A model generated the notes under the pieces. That model made no database searches. It was not told the DNA's origin and was given only the letters and a program-made list of their open reading frames with translations. DNA of 32,274 nucleotides, taken from Oscillospiraceae bacterium. Its GTDB lineage: Bacteria > Bacillota > Clostridia > Monoglobales > Monoglobaceae. Both the position numbers and the translations under genes were made by a program. Location of the stretch: assembly GCA_015068655.1 (NCBI GenBank), contig SVKC01000023.1:1-32274 (forward strand), written 5' to 3'. Shown here piece after piece: positions 16,075 to 25,378 of the stretch; positions within the stretch are counted from its first letter, which is position 1; each line of letters begins with the position of its first letter.

Positions 16075-16479
16075 TCAGAAAAAAGTCTGTATAACGGAAA
16101 GCGTAGCTGTCGAAAGAAGAATTGCCGCAACGCACAGTGCTTTCACAATACCTACAGCAAATGACATAGCACAAAAAGCCTTCGCCTTTTCGGAATAAGC
16201 CCCGGCACGTGAAATATCTCCCACAGCAAGCTCTGTTCTTGTCATGCCTGAAAAAATAACAGCCGCCGCGCCAAGAGAAATGCTTCCGAAAAGTGCAGAG
16301 ACAATTGACCGACCAAAATAATCCTTTATCCTTTTTTCAGAATGGCTATCCGCCGCCGGTGCATTATACACCTTCCTGTTTTGATTGGGTTCAGGTACCG
16401 TTTCTTCCAGTCTGCTTCCGCATCTTGTGCACCACAAATCCGTCTGTTGTGCCTGATTTCCGCATTTTGAACAATACAT
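16075..16479 (-). CDS. Zinc-ribbon protein with CD225/dispanin-like double-helix domain
   Basis: A 134-residue protein. The N-terminal zinc ribbon is CSKC (3-6) and CTRC (17-20). A polar linker of about 25 residues follows, then two hydrophobic helices (about 57-80 and 102-128) joined by a loop reading AVGDISRAGAYSEKAKAFC. That loop and its helices resemble the CD225/dispanin family (GDxxxA...SxKAKxxC), which occurs in bacteria with unknown function and in the vertebrate IFITM proteins. AAAGG lies about 12 bp before the ATG, a weak spacing. It starts 65 bp after sigF ends. A perfect Spo0A box and a TATATT -10 box lie in that gap. Confidence 0.7.
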   Translation of the reverse strand: MYCSKCGNQAQQTDLWCTRCGSRLEETVPEPNQNRKVYNAPAADSHSEKRIKDYFGRSIVSALFGSISLGAAAVIFSGMTRTELAVGDISRAGAYSEKAKAFCAMSFAVGIVKALCVAAILLSTATLSVIQTFF

Positions 16480-16504
16480 ACTGTCACATAACCTTTCTCA
16501 GTAA

Positions 16505-16527
16505 AATATACTTCTATATTCGACAAA
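16505..16527 (-). promoter_or_regulatory. Spo0A box and possible promoter for the zinc-ribbon gene
   Basis: On the - strand TTTGTCGAA (16527-16519) matches the known Spo0A box TTTGTCRAA at all nine positions. TATATT at 16510-16505 could be a -10 box; the corresponding -35 position (GGGTGT) is poor. That arrangement suits an activator-dependent promoter, but a nine-base match can occur by chance. Confidence 0.45.
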
Positions 16528-16544
16528 ACACCCCAAAATCCTTT

Positions 16545-17276
16545 TTATATTTTTCTGCGCATAGCTTCCAGCACCTTTTTTTCAATACGAGAAACCTGAA
16601 CCTGAGAAATACCCATTTTTTCTGCAATCTGACTCTGTGTTCGACCCTTGAAATAACGTAGAATAATTATCTCCCGTTCACGCTCCCCAACCTCTCCAAG
16701 CAGTTCACGCACAAGAAGCTTGTCCACAATCTCACCCTCGTGGTCAACCTTGCTTTCAATGCGGTCAATGAGAGCCTTGCCCTCCTTGTCATCTTCCTGA
16801 GTGGTTGCATAAAGAGATTCGGGTCTTATGCCCGCTTCAAGAGCCGTGGCAAGCTCTTCAGGGCTGACACCAAGGCGTGCTGAAAGCTCCTTGACTGATG
16901 GCTCAATATTTTCTTCCCTTATCATAACCTCACGGAGAGACATTGCCTTCATCGCAAGCTCCTTCAAGCTTCGGCTGACCTTAATTATACCGTCATCCCG
17001 TATAAAGCGCTTGATTTCGCCCATAATCATAGGCACAGCATAGGTAGAAAACCTTACATTGAAAGACAGGTCGAATTTTTGAATAGCCTTTATCAACCCG
17101 ATGCATCCAATCTGAAACAAATCCTCAGGCTCGTGTCCACGGTTCAGGAAACGCTTTACCACACTTCGGACAAGTCCCATATTTTCTTCAACAATCCTGT
17201 TCTGTGCCGATATATCTCCATTTTTTGCCGCTTCAATCAATACTTCTATATTTTCGTTGTAATCCTTTTCCGGCAC
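16545..17276 (-). CDS. sigF: Forespore RNA polymerase sigma factor SigF
   Basis: A sigma-70 family factor of 243 residues. Region 2 is NMGLVRSVVKRF...GHEPEDLFQIGCIGLIKAIQKFDLSFNVRFSTYAVPMIMGEIKRFIRDDG (about 32-95). Region 3 includes PSVKELSARLGVS, and region 4 is EREIIILRYFKGRTQSQIAEKMGISQVQVSRIEKK. SigF and SigG are close relatives; the position directly behind spoIIAA and spoIIAB identifies SigF, the first forespore sigma factor. I start at GTG 17276 because AAGGGG lies 9 bp before it. The longer TTG start at 17285 would overlap the spoIIAB stop codon and leave no gap to that site. Confidence 0.93.
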   Translation of the reverse strand: MPEKDYNENIEVLIEAAKNGDISAQNRIVEENMGLVRSVVKRFLNRGHEPEDLFQIGCIGLIKAIQKFDLSFNVRFSTYAVPMIMGEIKRFIRDDGIIKVSRSLKELAMKAMSLREVMIREENIEPSVKELSARLGVSPEELATALEAGIRPESLYATTQEDDKEGKALIDRIESKVDHEGEIVDKLLVRELLGEVGEREREIIILRYFKGRTQSQIAEKMGISQVQVSRIEKKVLEAMRRKI

Positions 17277-17281
17277 AGCAG

Positions 17282-17701
17282 TCAACCCCTTATGCGCTTT
17301 TTCATTGTAACAACAGTGCCCTCGCCAGGCTCAGACTGAACCGAAAGCTCGTCCATAAAGGTCTGCATAACAGTGAACCCCATGCCACTTCTTTCACTCT
17401 CAGGCATTGAGGTATAAAGGGGCTGCATAGCACGGCTTATGTTCTCAATTCCAACGCCGAAATCCGTAACCTCTATTTCAAAAATATCCTCTATAATACG
17501 ACATACAATTTTCACAATTCCCTTCATATTCACATAACCATGAACAACTGAATTCGTAACAGCCTCCGAAACTGCCGTCTTTATGTCCGCAAGCTCCTCA
17601 ACACTCAAATCCAGTTGTACCGCAAAGGCAGAAACCGCCGCACGAACAAAGGCTTCATTACAGCTTTTTGCGGGAACCTCCAGCTTCATATAGTTTTCCA
17701 T
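17282..17701 (-). CDS. spoIIAB: Anti-sigma F factor and SpoIIAA kinase SpoIIAB
   Basis: SpoIIAB is a GHKL-fold serine kinase. It holds SigF inactive, and it phosphorylates SpoIIAA. The 139-residue protein opens [13 protein letters not shown]. It shows the N box ([18 protein letters not shown], about 41-58), the G1 box with VTDFGVGIE near 96-104, [16 protein letters not shown] (G2 region, about 118-133), and [13 protein letters not shown] at the end. This is full length for the family. AGGAG precedes the ATG, 23 bp after spoIIAA. Confidence 0.95.
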   Translation of the reverse strand: MENYMKLEVPAKSCNEAFVRAAVSAFAVQLDLSVEELADIKTAVSEAVTNSVVHGYVNMKGIVKIVCRIIEDIFEIEVTDFGVGIENISRAMQPLYTSMPESERSGMGFTVMQTFMDELSVQSEPGEGTVVTMKKRIRG

Positions 17702-17724
17702 TATGTATCACTCCTTTTTCGTAT

Positions 17725-18033
17725 TTAATGTGAGCAGTCCAGAATTTTTTTCAATCCCGAAAGCTCCAGAATTTTGTCTACCTGTGGTTTCACACGGATT
17801 ATCATAACCTTTCCGCCCAAAGCCGCAATCTGTTTGTACCGCCCGATAATAACACCAATCCCCGAGCTGTCCATAAAGGTCACGCCATCAAAATCAAGAA
17901 CAATATTTCTGGTGTTGTTGAGAGCAATCTCCCTGTCAAGCGTATCACGAAGTTTTGGTGCAGTATGGTGGTCCAGCTCCCCTCCAAGCTTTGCAACCAA
18001 GGTAGTGCCGATATTTTCCAGCTTTATATTCAT
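17725..18033 (-). CDS. spoIIAA: Anti-anti-sigma F factor SpoIIAA
   Basis: A 102-residue STAS-domain protein that, when unphosphorylated, removes SpoIIAB from SigF and so starts forespore transcription. The phosphorylation site is in MDSSGIGVIIGRYK (serines 56/57, matching Ser58 of B. subtilis). I start at ATG 18033: GGAGG (18045-18041) is 7 bp upstream, and the first residues MNIKLENIGTTLVAKLGGELDHH align with known SpoIIAA. A longer in-frame start at 18105 would lie inside the promoter. It is the first gene of the operon. The promoter resembles a SigH site. Confidence 0.95.
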   Translation of the reverse strand: MNIKLENIGTTLVAKLGGELDHHTAPKLRDTLDREIALNNTRNIVLDFDGVTFMDSSGIGVIIGRYKQIAALGGKVMIIRVKPQVDKILELSGLKKILDCSH

Positions 18034-18075
18034 TTCGTTACCTCCTTTTGGTTTTACATTATTTTCCATTTGTTC

Positions 18076-18103
18076 TTTCTGCGTATATATTACCGATTCC
18101 TTC
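18076..18103 (-). promoter_or_regulatory. SigH-like promoter of the spoIIA operon
   Basis: GAAGGAATC (18103-18095), a 12-bp spacer and GCAGAAA (18082-18076) match the SigH pattern RnAGGAwWW, N11-12, RnnGAAT with one mismatch in each box. The spoIIA operon is SigH-dependent in Bacillus. A partial Spo0A box (TTTGTCTTT, + strand, 18110-18118) lies just upstream of the -35 box. Confidence 0.65.
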
Positions 18104-18136
18104 AAATAATTTGTCTTTTGACCTTCAAAAAGTCAC

Positions 18137-18175
18137 AAAAAAATACAGCCGATAAGCTTTATCGACTGTATTTTT
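18137..18175 (-). terminator. Terminator behind valS
   Basis: A stem of about 17 bp with one G-T pair and a 3-base loop, followed leftward by seven T, lies 24 bp after the valS stop codon. It ends the long translation operon before the spoIIA promoter. Confidence 0.88.
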
Positions 18176-18199
18176 GATTTTTTGATAAAACAAGTTTTT

Positions 18200-20893
18200 T
18201 TATTGCATTTTTCCAAGGCTTTCAAGAACCTTTTCAAGCATAGCCTTGTACTTTTCACCCTTTTGGCGTTCTTCTTCAACAACAGCAGCCGGAGCCTTGT
18301 CCGTGAAGCCCTTGTTTGAGAGTTTTCCTTCAACTCTCTTGATTTCACCCTCCAGCTTGGTCTTTTCTTTGGTGAGACGTTCGATTTCCTTTTCCTTGTC
18401 AACAAGCTCATCAAGCGGGAGAAGAATTTCCGCCTTGGGATTAACAACAGAGACAACATTTTCAGGGATTCCGGCCTTGTCAGCACGAATATCTACCTCT
18501 GATGCCGATGCAAGCTTTTCAAGGAATGTTGTTGCCTGCTTGAAGAGGTCTGCGTCTTCCGTCACCACAAAGAATTTTATCTTTTTTGAAGGCGGAACGT
18601 TCATTTCACTCTTCACGTTTCTCACGCCCTTGATTGCCTCCATAATAACCGTCATATCCTGTTCAGCCTGAACATTCACAAGAGCCTCATTAAACTTTGG
18701 CCACTCGGAAATCATAATGCTTTCGCCATTATGGGGGAGAGCCTGCCAGATTTCTTCGGTGATGAAAGGCATAAAGGGATGGAGAAGCTTGAGTGTATTT
18801 GAAAGCACGTAGGTAAGAACCTTCTGTGCCGTTTCGTTGCTGTCACCTGTTTCTGAGAATCTGGGCTTAACCAGTTCTATGTACCAGTCACAGAATTCAT
18901 CCCAGATAAAATCATAAAGCTTCTGAACAGCAATACCAAGTTCGTATTTGTCAAGATTCTCTGTAATTTCACGAACGACCTCATTGTATCTGTGAAGAAT
19001 CCACTTGTCCTCAATATGAAGCTTTGAAAGGTCGGGAAGCTCATTTTTGTCAATGGTAAGATTCATCATAACAAAACGTGACGCATTCCATATTTTGTTT
19101 GCAAAGTTACGGCTTGCCTCAACTCCCGGAGCACCCACAATCTTGTTAATCTCCGGATTGGGGTTCTTGCCCTTTTCAACGGGCGGGTCATAGGTCACGG
19201 GGAATCTCATATCGTTACCGGGTGCAACCCCTGTAACAAGAGTGAATCTCAAGGCATCCGCACCAAACATATCAATAATCTGCAATGGGTCAACACCGTT
19301 GCCCTTCGACTTTGACATCTTTTCGCCGTTGCCGTCACGAACAAGACCATGTATAAACACATGCTTGAATGGAGCCTTTCCTGTATGCTCACAAGCTGAG
19401 AAAATCATTCTTGATACCCAGAAGAATATAATATCATAACCCGTTACAAGAGTGCTTGTAGGATAGAAATAATTGTAGTCTTCTGTCTTTTCGGGCCAGC
19501 CCAGAGTAGAGAATGGCCAGAGAGCGGATGAGAACCATGTATCAAGAACGTCTTCTTCCTGTCTCACGGGCTTTCCGCACTTGGGACAAACCTTAATATC
19601 TTCCTTGGAAACTGTCATTTCACCGCAGTCATCACAGTAGAAAGCAGGAATTCTGTGTCCCCACCAGAGCTGACGTGAAATACACCAGTCATAAACATTT
19701 TCCATCCAGTTCATATATGTTTTGGAGAAACGTTCCGGAACAAATTCTGTTTCCTTCGTCTGTACGGCTTCAATTGCCGCTTCTGCAAGAGGTTTCATCT
19801 TCACAAACCACTGGTCTGAAACAATTGGCTCGATTGTTGTTCCGCAACGGTAACACTGACCAACGTTGTGAGAATGGTCTTCGGTCTTCACCAGAAGCCC
19901 CATTTCCTCAAGATCCTTTATCATCGCCTTGCGGCATTCATAGCGGTCCATACCTTCATACTTTCCGGCATATGAATTCATTGTTGCATCGTCATTCATA
20001 ACCTTTATGATTTCAAGGTCGTGACGCTTGCCCACTTCAAAGTCATTAGGGTCGTGAGCAGGTGTAATCTTCACGCAGCCTGTTCCAAACTCCTTGTCCA
20101 CATATTCATCAGCAATGATAGGAATTTCTCTGTCAGTAAGAGGCAAAAGCAATGTTTTGCCAACAATATCCTTGTATCTCTCATCTTCGGGGTTAACAGC
20201 AACAGCAGTATCACCGAAAAGCGTTTCAGGTCTTGTTGTTGCAATTACAACAAAATCCTCAGTACCCTTTATCTGATACTTGATATGCCAGAAATGTCCC
20301 GCCTGTTCTGCGTGCTCAACCTCTTCGTTAGAAAGAGCCGTTATACAGTTTGGACACCAGTTGATAATTCTCGGTCCTCTGTAAATCAAGCCCTTGTCAT
20401 AAAGATTAACAAAAACTTCTCTTACAGCCTTTGAACATCCTTCGTCCATAGTAAAACGTTCTCTGTCCCAGTCGCAGGAACAACCAATCTTTTTCAGCTG
20501 ACTGATAATTCTGTTTCCGTACTTTTCCTTCCAGTCCCAAACACGTTCAAGGAACTTTTCACGACCAAGGTCATAACGGGTGAGACCTTCCTTTTCACGA
20601 AGCTCTGCTTCAACCTTAATCTGAGTTGCAATTCCGGCATGGTCAGTTCCGGGAACCCACAATGCTTCAAAGCCCTGCATTCTCTTGTAACGGATAAGAA
20701 TATCCTGAAGAGTTTCATCAAATGCATGACCCATATGAAGCTGACCTGTTACATTTGGGGGAGGAATTACGATAGTGAAAGGCTTTTTGTTTTTATCGGG
20801 TTTTGCACGGAAATAGCCTTTTTCAACCCAAGTTTTGTATATACGGTCCTCAACCGCTTTGGGATCGTATACCTTTGACAATTCTTCTGCCAT
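18200..20893 (-). CDS. valS: Valyl-tRNA synthetase
   Basis: A class I synthetase charging tRNA-Val. The 897-residue protein has [14 protein letters not shown] near 45 (HIGH motif), an editing domain with [53 protein letters not shown] with zinc-type cysteines, [13 protein letters not shown] (KMSKS) near 515, an anticodon-binding domain, and a C-terminal coiled coil ([25 protein letters not shown]) typical of bacterial ValRS. I start at 20893 because GGAGT is 7 bp upstream; a longer start at 20926 has no such site. It is the last gene of the operon, 37 bp after tyrS, with no room for a T-box leader. Confidence 0.97.
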   Translation of the reverse strand: MAEELSKVYDPKAVEDRIYKTWVEKGYFRAKPDKNKKPFTIVIPPPNVTGQLHMGHAFDETLQDILIRYKRMQGFEALWVPGTDHAGIATQIKVEAELREKEGLTRYDLGREKFLERVWDWKEKYGNRIISQLKKIGCSCDWDRERFTMDEGCSKAVREVFVNLYDKGLIYRGPRIINWCPNCITALSNEEVEHAEQAGHFWHIKYQIKGTEDFVVIATTRPETLFGDTAVAVNPEDERYKDIVGKTLLLPLTDREIPIIADEYVDKEFGTGCVKITPAHDPNDFEVGKRHDLEIIKVMNDDATMNSYAGKYEGMDRYECRKAMIKDLEEMGLLVKTEDHSHNVGQCYRCGTTIEPIVSDQWFVKMKPLAEAAIEAVQTKETEFVPERFSKTYMNWMENVYDWCISRQLWWGHRIPAFYCDDCGEMTVSKEDIKVCPKCGKPVRQEEDVLDTWFSSALWPFSTLGWPEKTEDYNYFYPTSTLVTGYDIIFFWVSRMIFSACEHTGKAPFKHVFIHGLVRDGNGEKMSKSKGNGVDPLQIIDMFGADALRFTLVTGVAPGNDMRFPVTYDPPVEKGKNPNPEINKIVGAPGVEASRNFANKIWNASRFVMMNLTIDKNELPDLSKLHIEDKWILHRYNEVVREITENLDKYELGIAVQKLYDFIWDEFCDWYIELVKPRFSETGDSNETAQKVLTYVLSNTLKLLHPFMPFITEEIWQALPHNGESIMISEWPKFNEALVNVQAEQDMTVIMEAIKGVRNVKSEMNVPPSKKIKFFVVTEDADLFKQATTFLEKLASASEVDIRADKAGIPENVVSVVNPKAEILLPLDELVDKEKEIERLTKEKTKLEGEIKRVEGKLSNKGFTDKAPAAVVEEERQKGEKYKAMLEKVLESLGKMQ

Positions 20894-20930
20894 TTTAAAC
20901 ACTCCAATCTGTCGGATTAAATCCAAAAAT

Positions 20931-22154
20931 TTACATAGTTACTTTCAGGAATACCTTTTTGCCCTTTTTGATAACTATTTTGCCGTCATTGAAAATTGAA
21001 TTTTCAACATTATACATAACATCACTGACTTTGTTTCCGTCGATACTTACGCCGCCCTGCTGAACAAGTCTTCTTGCTTCGCCCTTTGAGGGAGCAAGAC
21101 CGCTCTTCACCATAAGGTCAAGAATATTGATTCCGTTTGCCGCATCATCAGCTTCAAGAGCGTATGTAGGCATATTGCTGTCATCACTGCCTGCACCGAA
21201 TACGGCCTTTGCAGCCTCATCTGCCTTCTTTGCCTCTTCTTCGCCGTGTACCATCTTCGTAACTTCATAGGCCAGACGGCATTTCACTGCATTCAGTTCC
21301 TGACCTTCAAGCTTTTCATACTCATAAATTTCTTCCATAGGAACAAATGTAACTAATTTGAGAAGACGAATAACATCCTTGTCATCAACATTTCTCCAGT
21401 ACTGATAAAAGTCATAAGGAGTAACCTTTTCAGGGTCAAGCCAAAGAGCGCCCTTTTCGGTTTTGCCCATTTTCTTACCCTCTGATGTAGTGAGAAGTGT
21501 GAATGTCATACCGTAAGCATCCTTGCCATCCTTGCGACGGATAAGCTCGATACCGCCGATAATATTTGACCACTGGTCGTCACCGCCGAATTCCATAATA
21601 CAGCCGTAATCCTTGTGAAGCTTGTAGAAGTCATAGCCCTGCATAAGCATATAGTTGAATTCGAGGAAGGAAAGACCTCTTTCCATTCTCGCTTTGAAGC
21701 ATTCTGCAGAGAGCATTCTGTTCACCGAGAAATGGACACCAACCTCACGAAGGAAATCAACATAATTCAAATCAAGAAGCCAGTCAGCATTGTTCACCAT
21801 AAGAGCCTTGCCGTCCGAGAAGTCAATAAACTTCGACATCTGTTCCTTGAAACGGTCAGCATTGTACTGAATTGTCTCCTTTGTAATCATAGGACGCATA
21901 TCCGTTTTTCCCGTAGGGTCACCAACCATAGTCGTACCGCCGCCGAGAAGAATAATGGGACGGTGTCCTGCGTTCTGCATATGCTTCATCACAACAAGCT
22001 GCATAAAGTGACCAATATGAAGGCTGTCAGCCGTCGGGTCAAAGCCGATATAGAAGGTAATCTTTTCTTCTGCGAGAAGCTTCTTTATTTCCTCCTCGTG
22101 TGTCATCTGGGCAATAAGCCCACGTTCTTTGAGTACATCAAATACATTTTTCAT
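20931..22154 (-). CDS. tyrS: Tyrosyl-tRNA synthetase
   Basis: A class I synthetase charging tRNA-Tyr, 407 residues. The HIGH motif is in [16 protein letters not shown] (about 40-55). Substrate-pocket residues are in [17 protein letters not shown] and [18 protein letters not shown]. The KMSKS motif is [13 protein letters not shown] near 228, where many relatives have KFGKT. A C-terminal S4 RNA-binding domain runs from about 340 ([14 protein letters not shown]). AAAGGAT lies before the ATG, and this site overlaps the end of the DUF4340 gene 8 bp upstream, so translation of the two is probably coupled. No T-box leader precedes it. Confidence 0.97.
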   Translation of the reverse strand: MKNVFDVLKERGLIAQMTHEEEIKKLLAEEKITFYIGFDPTADSLHIGHFMQLVVMKHMQNAGHRPIILLGGGTTMVGDPTGKTDMRPMITKETIQYNADRFKEQMSKFIDFSDGKALMVNNADWLLDLNYVDFLREVGVHFSVNRMLSAECFKARMERGLSFLEFNYMLMQGYDFYKLHKDYGCIMEFGGDDQWSNIIGGIELIRRKDGKDAYGMTFTLLTTSEGKKMGKTEKGALWLDPEKVTPYDFYQYWRNVDDKDVIRLLKLVTFVPMEEIYEYEKLEGQELNAVKCRLAYEVTKMVHGEEEAKKADEAAKAVFGAGSDDSNMPTYALEADDAANGINILDLMVKSGLAPSKGEARRLVQQGGVSIDGNKVSDVMYNVENSIFNDGKIVIKKGKKVFLKVTM

Positions 22155-22162
22155 TTTTCGGT

Positions 22163-23521
22163 TTATCCTTTCTCATCTGTTTTCATAGGGTTGTTGTTCA
22201 CAGCCCTTAATTCTTCCAGTAATTCATCAACAGTTTCGCCTGCAACGGTAAATTCCGCCGTTCCATTTATGAAAGCTGCATATTCTTTGTCATTTATTTT
22301 GCTCAGGCTGATATTCTGAGACGCCGTTCCATTGTCAAAAACAACCGTTACGCACACATCCCTTTTGTTTTCAGGAGTATCAATCACCTCACTGAGAAGC
22401 TCAAGGTCGCCCAGTCTTTCGGCTACTGCACCGAAAGCTGCTTCACTTGCCGTCTTGCCGTTGACATAAAAGAATTTTTTGTCGGCAGAACGGGTTACAA
22501 CAAAAGTATCTTTTCCTGTTTCCACAGTGATTTTCGAAACATTCTCTATCTCCGACCTGAGTATCCCTGATTCAAGAAGATAAAATGGCTCGGTCCGGAG
22601 GAATTCCAGCTGTGATGCATTGATAACAAAAACTCCATCCTTGCCTTCCTTCACGGCATGAACCATTCCACTTTCCTCTGCCCCCAGATAAAGAACCTCT
22701 TCTTTTTCACCCCATCGGAAGCTGAGTACCGCACGGGATTCTCTGTCAAGCCCATAATCTGCCAGATTGTCAGGAAAGTCATCCACGTACTTTGTAGTCG
22801 CAATGGCAGGGATTCTCACCACAATCTGTTGTTCGAATTTTTCGTCATCAACATCCTTTTTGTAGGGAGCATCCATAATATAACGGTTCTCTCCATTTCT
22901 GGAAATTTCCTGAGCGTTCTTTGTCCTGATACGTGTTTCGCTGCCGTCGTAATCAACAAATCTGTAACTTGTCAAAACCGCATCCGACTTTCCCAATCCC
23001 TCAAAAACCAAAGAAACTCTTAGCTTGTCAAGGTCTGCAACAAGAATATCACGCACTGATTTCCGGAGAACATAAAGCTCTTCCTTACCGTTCACTCTTG
23101 CGACACAGGTTTCGCCCTTCTGTCCCAAGAAGGTAACTTTGAAGGACATACCGTTTTCAAGCTTAATTTCAAGTGACTGAACACCGGTCATCTCAAACTC
23201 CTTCAGCTCGCGTTCCTTGAGCTTTCCCTGAGAGACTATCAAAGACGCACTGTTGACAATTTCCTGAACGAGCTTCTGGTCGAGGACTGCAACCTCATTT
23301 CCCTCAACGCTCCACACACTGTCCTTTTTCACCAGAGTATATTCATTTTCTCCGTCCTTCACGCTGTATACTGAAATAGCAGACGGAACACAGCTGAAAA
23401 GTTCAATTTCTTCTGTCTTTCCGCCGTCTTTTGAATTAACAAAACTATATATTCCGAAGCTTACAACACCAAGCAGAAGTAAGGCTATTACAAGAATAAT
23501 TGTCACTTTCTGCTTTTTCAT
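22163..23521 (-). CDS. DUF4340-type membrane-anchored protein
   Basis: A 452-residue protein with one N-terminal transmembrane helix (about 7-29) and a long extracellular part built of repeated beta-rich units. Each unit has a stretch like [27 protein letters not shown] or [24 protein letters not shown], meaning a short hairpin plus a helix, at about 70-95 and 350-375; [17 protein letters not shown] near 250 is also typical of DUF4340. Its function is unknown. Relatives often sit beside GldG-type ABC transporter genes, yet here no transporter is near. It lies 70 bp after aspS and only 8 bp before tyrS, so it is in the synthetase operon. AGGAGG precedes the ATG. Confidence 0.78.
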   Translation of the reverse strand: MKKQKVTIILVIALLLLGVVSFGIYSFVNSKDGGKTEEIELFSCVPSAISVYSVKDGENEYTLVKKDSVWSVEGNEVAVLDQKLVQEIVNSASLIVSQGKLKERELKEFEMTGVQSLEIKLENGMSFKVTFLGQKGETCVARVNGKEELYVLRKSVRDILVADLDKLRVSLVFEGLGKSDAVLTSYRFVDYDGSETRIRTKNAQEISRNGENRYIMDAPYKKDVDDEKFEQQIVVRIPAIATTKYVDDFPDNLADYGLDRESRAVLSFRWGEKEEVLYLGAEESGMVHAVKEGKDGVFVINASQLEFLRTEPFYLLESGILRSEIENVSKITVETGKDTFVVTRSADKKFFYVNGKTASEAAFGAVAERLGDLELLSEVIDTPENKRDVCVTVVFDNGTASQNISLSKINDKEYAAFINGTAEFTVAGETVDELLEELRAVNNNPMKTDEKG

Positions 23522-23591
23522 GACATCGCCTCCTGATTTTCAGCATTCCGTATTTTGCAGAATGCCCTTATTTTTCAAACTCAAACCAAGC

Positions 23592-25367
23592 TTATTTCTC
23601 TTCCTCGATGTCTATTTTTATGCTGAGTTCTTTGAGCTGTGCCTCGTCAACCACATCGGGTGAGTTTGACATAAGCTCTGATGCGTTCTGAACCTTGGGG
23701 AATGCCACAACATCACGAAGGCTGTCTGCACCGCACATAATCATTGCAATTCGGTCAAGACCGATACCCATACCGCCATGGGGAGCCGCACCATACTTGT
23801 ATGCTTCAACAAGGAATCCGAATTTTGCGGCAATTTCTTCCTCGGAAAGTCCCAGAGCCTTGAACATCTTCTGCTGTAGCTCATAATCGTTGATACGGAT
23901 TGAACCACTGGAGAGCTCTGTGCCGTTGAGCACAAGGTCATAAGCCTTTGCCGTAACCTTCTCAGGAGCCGATTCAAGATACTGAATACATTCGTCCTGA
24001 GGCATCGTGAAGGGATGATGCATTGCAACATAGGTATTTGTTTCCTCGTCATATTCGAAGAACGGGAACTCTGTTACCCAAAGGAAGTTGAAGCCTTCCT
24101 TTATAATATCAAGCTGCTTTGCAACCTTGCATCTCAAGGAGCCAAGAGTTGAAAGTGTCGTGCTGTTCTTGTCTGCAACAATGAGCACAACATCGCCCTT
24201 TTCCGCTCCGCATCTTTCTAAAATTGCATCCAGCTCACCCTCTGCCATAAACTTTCCGAATGAACAGTTGGGAGCATCATCAATCCATCTTACGAAAGCC
24301 AAGCCCTTTGCGCCGATTCCTCGAACATACTCTGTGAGCTTGTCGATTTCCTTTCTGGTGAGCTTTTCTGCCGCATTTTTCGCACAAATTGCTCGAACTG
24401 AGCCGCCGTCAGCAATTGCCGATGAGAACACGCCGAAAGCGCTGTCCTTCACCAAATCCGAAAGGTCGGTAATTTCCATTTCGAAACGTGTATCGGGCTT
24501 ATCCGAGCCATAACGTTCCATTGCTTCCTTGTAGGTAAGTCTCGGAAGCGGGGTCGGAATGTCTATATCAAGAACATCCTTGAAAAGTCTCTTCACAAAG
24601 CCCTCGCCCATTTCCAGAATATCCTCCACATCAACAAAGGACATTTCAAGGTCAATCTGTGTAAATTCAGGCTGACGGTCAGCACGAAGGTCTTCGTCAC
24701 GGAAGCAACGTGCAAGCTGAATATATCTGTCAAAGCCTGAAATCATAAGCAGCTGTTTGTAAATCTGGGGTGACTGGGGAAGAGCATAAAACTTTCCGCC
24801 GTGAATACGTGACGGGATAATATAGTCACGTGCACCCTCGGGAGTGGACTTTATCATCATCGGTGTTTCAATTTCAATAAATCCGTTTTCTTCGAAATAA
24901 TCTCTTGCACTCTTGGCAATCTTTGAACGTGTGATAATATTATCCTGAAGAGGACCACGTCTCAAATCAAGATAACGATACTTGAGGCGAAGCTCTTCAT
25001 TCACGTTTGTCTTGTCCGTAATTTCAAAGGGAGGTGTCTGCGCTTTCGCAAGAATTCTCAGGTCGTCAACAAAAATTTCAATATTACCTGTCTTGATGGC
25101 ATCGTTCTTGCTTTCTCTTTCTCTGACAACACCCTTTGCCATAAGCACATACTCGCTGTGACAGGAAGCCGCCTTTTCAAAAACCTCCTTGTCAGTTGTT
25201 TCATCAAAAGCAAGCTGAACAATACCCGTTCTGTCACGGAGGTCAATAAAAATCAGAGTACCCATATCACGGATTTTCTGAACGTAGCCGCCAACAACAA
25301 CGGTTTTTCCAACACCTTCGGTTTCTCCGCAATAATTGGTTCTTTTGAGACCTTTCATTGTATCCAT
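23592..25367 (-). CDS. aspS: Aspartyl-tRNA synthetase (bacterial type)
   Basis: A class II synthetase, 591 residues. The N-terminal OB anticodon-binding domain (VVVGGYVQKIRDMGTLIFIDLRDRTGIVQLAF) is followed by motif 2 FRDEDLRADRQPEFTQIDLEMSF, the GAD insertion domain of bacterial AspRS (about 290-410), and motif 3 GGMGIGLDRIAMI near the end. Whether it is discriminating or non-discriminating (also charging tRNA-Asn) cannot be decided here; no gatCAB or asnS gene is in the window. Its AGGAG overlaps the hisS stop codon, and the two genes are 11 bp apart, a common Firmicutes pairing. Confidence 0.97.
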   Translation of the reverse strand: MDTMKGLKRTNYCGETEGVGKTVVVGGYVQKIRDMGTLIFIDLRDRTGIVQLAFDETTDKEVFEKAASCHSEYVLMAKGVVRERESKNDAIKTGNIEIFVDDLRILAKAQTPPFEITDKTNVNEELRLKYRYLDLRRGPLQDNIITRSKIAKSARDYFEENGFIEIETPMMIKSTPEGARDYIIPSRIHGGKFYALPQSPQIYKQLLMISGFDRYIQLARCFRDEDLRADRQPEFTQIDLEMSFVDVEDILEMGEGFVKRLFKDVLDIDIPTPLPRLTYKEAMERYGSDKPDTRFEMEITDLSDLVKDSAFGVFSSAIADGGSVRAICAKNAAEKLTRKEIDKLTEYVRGIGAKGLAFVRWIDDAPNCSFGKFMAEGELDAILERCGAEKGDVVLIVADKNSTTLSTLGSLRCKVAKQLDIIKEGFNFLWVTEFPFFEYDEETNTYVAMHHPFTMPQDECIQYLESAPEKVTAKAYDLVLNGTELSSGSIRINDYELQQKMFKALGLSEEEIAAKFGFLVEAYKYGAAPHGGMGIGLDRIAMIMCGADSLRDVVAFPKVQNASELMSNSPDVVDEAQLKELSIKIDIEEEK

Positions 25368-25378
25368 AATGTTCTCTC

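Noticed and set aside
16545-17285. Sigma factor as SigG instead of SigF
   Set aside because: The proteins are similar, but sigG normally follows spoIIGA-sigE, whereas this gene follows spoIIAA and spoIIAB.
20894-20930. T-box or other leader before valS
   Set aside because: Only 37 bp separate tyrS and valS, too short for any known T-box.
23522-23591. Terminator between aspS and the DUF4340 gene
   Set aside because: A GCATTC/GAATGC stem is visible, but it is only 6 bp with an 11-base loop and no T-run; readthrough is expected.
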